From Halococcus salifodinae DSM 8989 (GTDB lineage: Archaea > Halobacteriota > Halobacteria > Halobacteriales > Halococcaceae), in NCBI RefSeq assembly GCF_000336935.1, contig NZ_AOME01000050.1, positions 30,607 through 94,606 on the forward strand: a stretch of DNA of 64,000 nucleotides. The letters are read 5' to 3'. The notes under the pieces are model-generated. The model was not told the DNA's origin. It ran no database searches and worked only from the letters and a program-made list of their open reading frames with translations. The position numbers and the translations under genes are program-made. The stretch's first letter is position 1, and every line of letters starts with the position of its first letter. This document shows, in pieces, positions 59,524 through 64,000 of this stretch.

Positions 59524-60483
59524 TCAGTCGCCGGCTGCCTCGGCGCTCTGTGGGTTGTCGATCTGAATCTCGGCTGTGCCCTCGCGTTCGGTCGGTCCGG
59601 CGAGCACTGCACCGCGTTCGTCGAGTCGGATATCGAGGCGACCACCGGGCGGCCGCACCGCGATAGCTTCGGCGTCGGTGTGGCCGAGTTCGCGCGCGAC
59701 CGCCGCGATTGCCACCGCACCAGTCCCACACGAGCGCGTTTCGCCTTCGACACCGCGCTCGTAGGTGCGCTGGTCGAACGCCCCGGCCGACCAATCGGGT
59801 CCGTCGTCTGTGCTGGGACTAGCGACTGTGACGTTCGCGCCGCGGGGGAAGGCGTCGGCGTGGCGCACCGCCGGGGCGACGGCGTCGAGGTCCACGGTCG
59901 AGACGTCGTCGACGAACGCGACCGCGTGGGGAACGTCGGTGTTCACCGCCGTTACGGTGAGCCCCTCGACGGGTTCCTCGACGAGCGGTTCGTCGCGCAC
60001 CACCGGGACCGCCGCGGGCGCGAAGCTCGGCGCCCCCATCTCGATCGTCACGCTGTCGCCGTCGACCGTCGCGCGGCGCGTGCCCGCTTGAGTGTCGACC
60101 ATCACGGTCGTCTCGTCGTCGCTCGCGTCGTCAGAAGCCGATCCGCGCCGTCCCCCATCGCTCGCGGGCGTCGCCCGCTCGCTCTCTTCGCGACGGCAAA
60201 GCCGTCGCGCGGCCCACGCTGCGGCACACCGCGCACCGTTACCACACATCGGAGCGGTCGAACCGTCGGGCTGGACCAGCGTCATCACGACCCGGGGCGA
60301 GGCGTAGCCGTCTTCGAGCGCGAGAAAGAGCACACCATCCGCGCCGATCGACCCGCCGATCGCGAGGCCGTCCTCGCGATCACAGAGCCTCGTCGCAATC
60401 TCTCGTCGATCGGCGACGGGTTCGGCCGCGTCCACCACGAAGAAGTCGTTGCCCGTACCATGATACTTCTCGATCGGGATCAT
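59524..60483 (-). CDS. dapF: Diaminopimelate epimerase
   Basis: A 319-residue cofactor-free epimerase converting LL- to meso-diaminopimelate. It starts MIPIEKYHGTGNDFFVVD. The two catalytic cysteines are in PMCGNGARCAAAW and ETRSCGTGAVAIA. A charged insert of about 30 residues after the first cysteine (ESERATPASDGGRRGSASDD) lengthens it beyond typical bacterial forms and looks like a surface loop. Coupled by ATGA overlap to lysA upstream. Confidence 0.94.
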   Translation of the reverse strand: MIPIEKYHGTGNDFFVVDAAEPVADRREIATRLCDREDGLAIGGSIGADGVLFLALEDGYASPRVVMTLVQPDGSTAPMCGNGARCAAAWAARRLCRREESERATPASDGGRRGSASDDASDDETTVMVDTQAGTRRATVDGDSVTIEMGAPSFAPAAVPVVRDEPLVEEPVEGLTVTAVNTDVPHAVAFVDDVSTVDLDAVAPAVRHADAFPRGANVTVASPSTDDGPDWSAGAFDQRTYERGVEGETRSCGTGAVAIAAVARELGHTDAEAIAVRPPGGRLDIRLDERGAVLAGPTEREGTAEIQIDNPQSAEAAGD

Positions 60484-61772
60484 CGATCGACCTCCAAACG
60501 CGTGAGATCGTCGATCGTCTCACGATGCACGCAGACTCGCGACTCGCCGTCGTCGAGCGCGATCACTGCTGGACGTGGCCGGGAGTTGTACGTGCTCGCC
60601 ATCTCGTAGCCGTACGCGCCGGCGTTCCCGACCGCGAGGAGGTCGTCACGTGCTGGCGCAGGAAGCTCACGATCCCGCGCGAGCGCATCGGCGGACTCAC
60701 AGACCGGCCCCACGACCGTCGTCGACACCGTCCCGCGCTCGGCAGCGTCCGGTGCGAGCAACCGGATCGCGTGGTGGGCGTCGTACAGCGCGGGCCGGAG
60801 GAGATCGGTCATCCCACAATCGACGCCGACGATGGTGGTTTCGGGTGTCGACTTCACGGTGTTGGCGCGGGTCACCAGTACACCGGCGTCGGCGACGAGG
60901 TATCGGCCCGGTTCGATCCCGAGTGCAGGGTCGCGGTCGTCCGAGCCGTCGACACTGTCGAGCGCCTCGTGGGTGGCCGCAGCGAGCGAGTCGAGATCGA
61001 GCGGTGATTCGCTCTCACGGTAGGGAACGCCGAACCCGCCGCCGACGTTCACCGTATCGAGGACGACGCCCGCGTCGGCTACTTCGCTCACGAGTTCGCC
61101 CATTCGGGCGACCAGCGCACGATGAGAATCGAGATCGTCGTCGTTGAGGATGCCACTCCCGGCGTGGGCGTGGAGGCCGCGAACGTCGAACCCGCGTTCT
61201 GCGGCCTCGCTCACGACCGCCGCAGCTCGCTCGTCGGGAACCCCGAACTTCGGATCGGTGCCCGTCCGTACCTTCTCGTGGTGGCCCGCACCGACGCCGG
61301 GGTTCACCCGGACGAACAGCTCTCCCGTCCAGCCGCGTTCGGCGAGGCGATCGAGGGTGTCGCTCGCGCCGATCGTGATGGCGACCTCGTGATCCGCGGC
61401 GAGATCGACCACCCGATCGAGATCCCGGGCGGGTGGGTTGACGGCAGTGTAGCGGACGCGGTCGAACCCTGCCTCCAACGCACGGACGACCTCGCCAGCG
61501 GAGGCGCACTCGGCCCCGAGGCCAGCATCGGCGATCGTTTCCAGCACGCTCCCGATGGCGTTCGCCTTGACTGCGTAGCTGATTTCGGCGTCGAGGAACG
61601 CCTGCCGAAGGCGAACAGCGTTCTCTCGAACGCGATCCAGGTCTACGACGTACAGTGGCGTCCCGTGCTCGGTGGCGAGATCGCGCAGGTCGGCCGCCGG
61701 CCAGTCAGCAAGCCGTCTGACGGGCGGGTTCACGGCCGCCACCGACGAAGTGCTGGCAGCCTCGGTGGTCAT
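60480..61772 (-). CDS. lysA: Diaminopimelate decarboxylase
   Basis: A 430-residue PLP enzyme of the alanine-racemase fold that makes lysine from meso-DAP. The PLP lysine is in ISYAVKANAIGS, then HAHAGSGI, the phosphate loop NVGGGFGVPY, EPGRYLVADAG and the second-subunit cysteine in VGPVCESADAL. The ATG at 61772 overlaps the dapD stop by 4 nt. About 30 extra N-terminal residues precede the barrel. Confidence 0.95.
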   Translation of the reverse strand: MTTEAASTSSVAAVNPPVRRLADWPAADLRDLATEHGTPLYVVDLDRVRENAVRLRQAFLDAEISYAVKANAIGSVLETIADAGLGAECASAGEVVRALEAGFDRVRYTAVNPPARDLDRVVDLAADHEVAITIGASDTLDRLAERGWTGELFVRVNPGVGAGHHEKVRTGTDPKFGVPDERAAAVVSEAAERGFDVRGLHAHAGSGILNDDDLDSHRALVARMGELVSEVADAGVVLDTVNVGGGFGVPYRESESPLDLDSLAAATHEALDSVDGSDDRDPALGIEPGRYLVADAGVLVTRANTVKSTPETTIVGVDCGMTDLLRPALYDAHHAIRLLAPDAAERGTVSTTVVGPVCESADALARDRELPAPARDDLLAVGNAGAYGYEMASTYNSRPRPAVIALDDGESRVCVHRETIDDLTRLEVDR

Positions 61773-62596
61773 CGGAGCGCTTCCTCGCGTTCGGTCGCTT
61801 CGAGCGTTCGATCCTCGACGTCGGTCGCCACCACGGCGGGCTTGTACGCCCCGCCGTCGAACAGGTCGTGATCGCCGACCGACGACTCGACGAATCTGGT
61901 GAACGCCCGGCGCTCGGGTAGCAGGCGACCGTAGATGATTTCCTCGTCGACCAGATCGTACACCGGAATCCGCGGCGTGAGCAGCGTGTTCTCGCCGACT
62001 ACCGAGTCGTGGCCGACCACGAATCCCGAGGTGACGCGACAGCCCGCGCCGAGCGAGACGCCGTCCTCGATCACGACCGGCGCGTCCTCGACCGGTTCGA
62101 GCACGCCACCAATGAGGGTGTTCGCGCCGAGCTTGACGTCCGCACCGACCTGTGCGCACGAGCCCACGGTGTCACACGAGTCGACGAGGGTGCCGTCGCC
62201 GACGTGAGCGCCGGCGTTGACGAAACTCGGACTCATCAGGATCGCGTCGCTGCCGACGTGTGCGCCCCGCCGGATCACGGTTCCGTCTGGCGTGTTTCGG
62301 GTGCCCCGCTCGCCGAGGTCGTTGGTCCGACGCAGCGGAAGCACGTCGTGGTAGTCGACGCCACCGTACTCTCGGCTCTGTGTCTCGCGGAGACTGAAAT
62401 TGAGCAGCACGCCCCGCTTGACCCATTCGTTTGCCTGCCAGTCGCCGTCTCGCTTCTCGGCGGCGCGCACGTCGCCGGCTTCGAGCGCGTCGAGGAACGT
62501 GTCGAGCAGATCGCGTTCCTCGCTGCCGGCGTCGCCCGCGGTCAGTCCGTCGTCAGTACGTTGCCACAGCGTGTCGATCTCGGATTCGAGACTCAT
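61769..62596 (-). CDS. dapD: Tetrahydrodipicolinate N-succinyltransferase
   Basis: A 275-residue trimeric left-handed beta-helix enzyme that succinylates tetrahydrodipicolinate with succinyl-CoA. A helical N-terminal domain is followed by hexapeptide turns (IRRGAHVGSDAILMSPSFVN, AGAHVGDGTLVDSCDTVGSC, GANTLIGGVLEPVEDAPVV). ATGA overlaps link it to dapB and lysA. It shows that this organism uses the succinylase branch of the DAP pathway. The aminotransferase (DapC) is not in this window. Confidence 0.94.
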   Translation of the reverse strand: MSLESEIDTLWQRTDDGLTAGDAGSEERDLLDTFLDALEAGDVRAAEKRDGDWQANEWVKRGVLLNFSLRETQSREYGGVDYHDVLPLRRTNDLGERGTRNTPDGTVIRRGAHVGSDAILMSPSFVNAGAHVGDGTLVDSCDTVGSCAQVGADVKLGANTLIGGVLEPVEDAPVVIEDGVSLGAGCRVTSGFVVGHDSVVGENTLLTPRIPVYDLVDEEIIYGRLLPERRAFTRFVESSVGDHDLFDGGAYKPAVVATDVEDRTLEATEREEALR

Positions 62597-63396
62597 GATG
62601 ATCCCTCGATAACGTCGTCGAACGCATACCAGCCGGCCTCGTGGCCGGCGAGCCATCCCGCCGCGTCGAGCGCGCCCGCCGCAAAGACCCCACGGCTCTC
62701 CGCGCGATAGGCGAGCGTGAGCACCTCGTCGTTGTCCGCGAGGAGTACCTCGTGTTCGCCCCGCACGCCGCCGGCGCGCCGGACGTGAACCCCGATCTCG
62801 CCGTCGGTCCGGGACTGTTCGCCCTCGCGGCCGTATGTTCGCTTCCCAGTACCCCCACCGCTCTCGTCCTGCCTCGCGTCGTCCCGCGCCGCGTCGATGT
62901 CGTCGAGCAGCGTCGTCGCCGTGCCGCTCGGCGCGTCGCGCTTGCGGTTGTGGTGGGTTTCGGTCAGTTCGATGTCGTACTCCGGCAGCGCCGCGACGGC
63001 TTCGGCGAGCGCCGATCGAAGCGCGTTGATTCCTCGCGAGAAGTTCGTCGCCCACAATACGGGGACCGCTTTGGCGGCCTCGCGGAGCGCCGACTGCTCC
63101 GGGTCGTCCAACCCTGTCGTGCCGGTGACGAACCCGACGCCGGCTTCGGCACAGGCCGCCGCGTACTCGATCGACGACTCGGGACCAGTGAAGTCCACGA
63201 CGACCTCGGGCTGCTGCTCGGCGAGGAGATCGGGGAGGGCGACCGCGTCGTGGACCGCGTGACCGGCGACGCGTTCATCGTCCGCAGGATCGCGGTTGAC
63301 CGCGAACGCCACCGCCACATCGTCGCGGTCGGCGGCCGATTCGAGCACCGCGCGCCCCATCGCGCCCGTCGCGCCCGTGACCCCGACGACCGTCAC
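62593..63396 (-). CDS. dapB: 4-hydroxy-tetrahydrodipicolinate reductase
   Basis: A 267-residue NAD(P)H-dependent reductase starting with GTG. Rossmann motif GVTGATGAMGRAVLES, then DFTGPESSIEYA, and the family signature ETHHNRKRDAPSGTA containing the catalytic His and Lys. A Gly/Arg/Glu-rich loop after the signature (RQDESGGGTGKRTYGREGE) is close to the usual one. Overlaps dapA and dapD by 4 nt each. Confidence 0.95.
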   Translation of the reverse strand: MTVVGVTGATGAMGRAVLESAADRDDVAVAFAVNRDPADDERVAGHAVHDAVALPDLLAEQQPEVVVDFTGPESSIEYAAACAEAGVGFVTGTTGLDDPEQSALREAAKAVPVLWATNFSRGINALRSALAEAVAALPEYDIELTETHHNRKRDAPSGTATTLLDDIDAARDDARQDESGGGTGKRTYGREGEQSRTDGEIGVHVRRAGGVRGEHEVLLADNDEVLTLAYRAESRGVFAAGALDAAGWLAGHEAGWYAFDDVIEGSS

Positions 63397-64000
63397 CGTT
63401 CGGCCTCCGGCGCGACGGGTTGTTCGCGGTCGTCGGTGCTCGCGTCGTCGAGATCGGCGAGGACGGTTTCGAGCGAAGCGCGATGCTCGGTCCCGAGCCG
63501 CGAGAGCGGTGCGCGCAGGTTGCCCGCGACGTGGCCGCGGATCGCCAGCGCTTCCTTCAGCGGGATCGGGTTGGTCTCCCAGAACAGCGCGCGAAAGAGC
63601 GGCCCGAGTTCGTGGTGGCGCTCGCGTGCCCGATCGAAATCGCCGTCGAGCCCCGCGTGAACCATTTCGCTCATTCTTCGGGGTTCGACGTTCGCAGCGA
63701 CGCTGATCGTTCCGCGAGCGCCCACGGCGAGTAGCGGGAGCGTGAGCGCGTCTTCGCCCGAGAGCACGGTGAAATCCTCGTCGCGGGTGCGCTCGACGAG
63801 TTCGCTCGCCCGCCCCACGTCGCCGCTCGCGGACTTGTAGCCCGCGACGTTTTCGTGGTCGGCGAGCGCGACCGCGGTGTCGATTTCGATGGATCGTCCC
63901 GTGCGGCCGGGCACGTTGTAGACGATCTGGGGCAGATCGATTGCGTCGGCGAGCGCCCGGAAATGAGCCTCCATCCCGGCGGGTTCGGGCCGGTTGTAGT
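63393..64000 (-). CDS. dapA: 4-hydroxy-tetrahydrodipicolinate synthase (partial)
   Basis: The C-terminal 200 or so residues of DapA, which condenses pyruvate with aspartate semialdehyde. The visible part starts YNRPEPAGMEAHFRALAD, with the Tyr of the YYNRP motif cut by the window edge, followed by VYNVPGRTG (pyruvate site) and the Schiff-base lysine in VAGYKSASGD. Position first in the dap operon fits. The N-terminal 100 or so residues lie beyond the window. Confidence 0.93.
   Translation of the reverse strand, partial: YNRPEPAGMEAHFRALADAIDLPQIVYNVPGRTGRSIEIDTAVALADHENVAGYKSASGDVGRASELVERTRDEDFTVLSGEDALTLPLLAVGARGTISVAANVEPRRMSEMVHAGLDGDFDRARERHHELGPLFRALFWETNPIPLKEALAIRGHVAGNLRAPLSRLGTEHRASLETVLADLDDASTDDREQPVAPEAER

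Noticed and set aside
58303-60609. Plus-strand open frame of over 760 codons
   Set aside because: Antisense to dapE and dapF, which have complete catalytic motifs and operon context.
1-64000. tRNA, rRNA, insertion sequence, integrase or replication origin genes
   Set aside because: None could be supported: no tRNA-like fold in the gaps, no transposase or integrase motif and no Orc1/Cdc6 gene.

Overview
The window is chromosomal DNA of a halophilic archaeon (class Halobacteria). Archaeal markers are Dph2, RNA polymerase subunit Rpo11/RpoL, a METTL5-type methyltransferase, HTH-10 and TbsP-like regulators, Tat lipoprotein signals (RR motif followed by a lipobox Cys) and a PGF-CTERM surface-anchoring tail. 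The GC content is high, the proteins are acidic, and many genes have a TATA-like element 25-30 nt before the start codon, as expected for leaderless mRNAs. The genus cannot be fixed from the sequence alone. I found no rRNA, tRNA, CRISPR array, insertion sequence or integrase.

Layout. 1-18 kb is mostly housekeeping: partial nuoCD, dph2, two oxidoreductases, two hydrolases, a rhomboid protease, rpoL, a decayed alpha/beta hydrolase, hisF, a TbsP-like regulator and a CNNM/CBS protein. 17-27 kb is a peptide-use block: an M24 peptidase-like protein with altered metal ligands, a complete oligopeptide ABC operon (binding protein, two permeases, two ATPases) and an amidohydrolase. 27-32.6 kb pairs a dgcN-dgcA module (D-glutamate N-acetyltransferase and N-acetylglutamate racemase by family) with an M20 deacylase, an APC amino-acid permease and an HTH-10 regulator. 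Together these look like a complete route for D-glutamate uptake and conversion to L-glutamate.

33.4-55.8 kb is a sugar-use region. It holds a CUT1-type sugar ABC operon with an extra small membrane protein, three Gfo/Idh/MocA oxidoreductases, a xylose-isomerase-like TIM barrel, two PfkB kinases (one KDG-kinase-like), a cell-surface protein fusing a blue-copper domain to a PQQ-type sugar dehydrogenase, and a KDPG aldolase. KDG kinase plus KDPG aldolase is the lower half of the semiphosphorylative Entner-Doudoroff route. Interspersed are two tandem CNNM/CBS proteins sharing exact DNA tracts, a DUF433/PIN-like toxin-antitoxin pair, a small histidine-rich hexapeptide-repeat protein, a PurN-PurH fusion, a PAP2 phosphatase and purB.

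55.8-58.4 kb carries a universal stress protein, a PiT phosphate transporter and a ferritin-like protein. From 58.4 kb to the right edge is a tightly coupled lysine operon (dapA, dapB, dapD, lysA, dapF, dapE, transcribed leftwards), whose first five genes overlap by 4 nt. dapA is cut by the window edge.

The strongest candidates for something new are the combined D-glutamate module, the sugar-oxidation cluster with its cupredoxin-dehydrogenase fusion, and the histidine-rich left-handed beta-helix protein.
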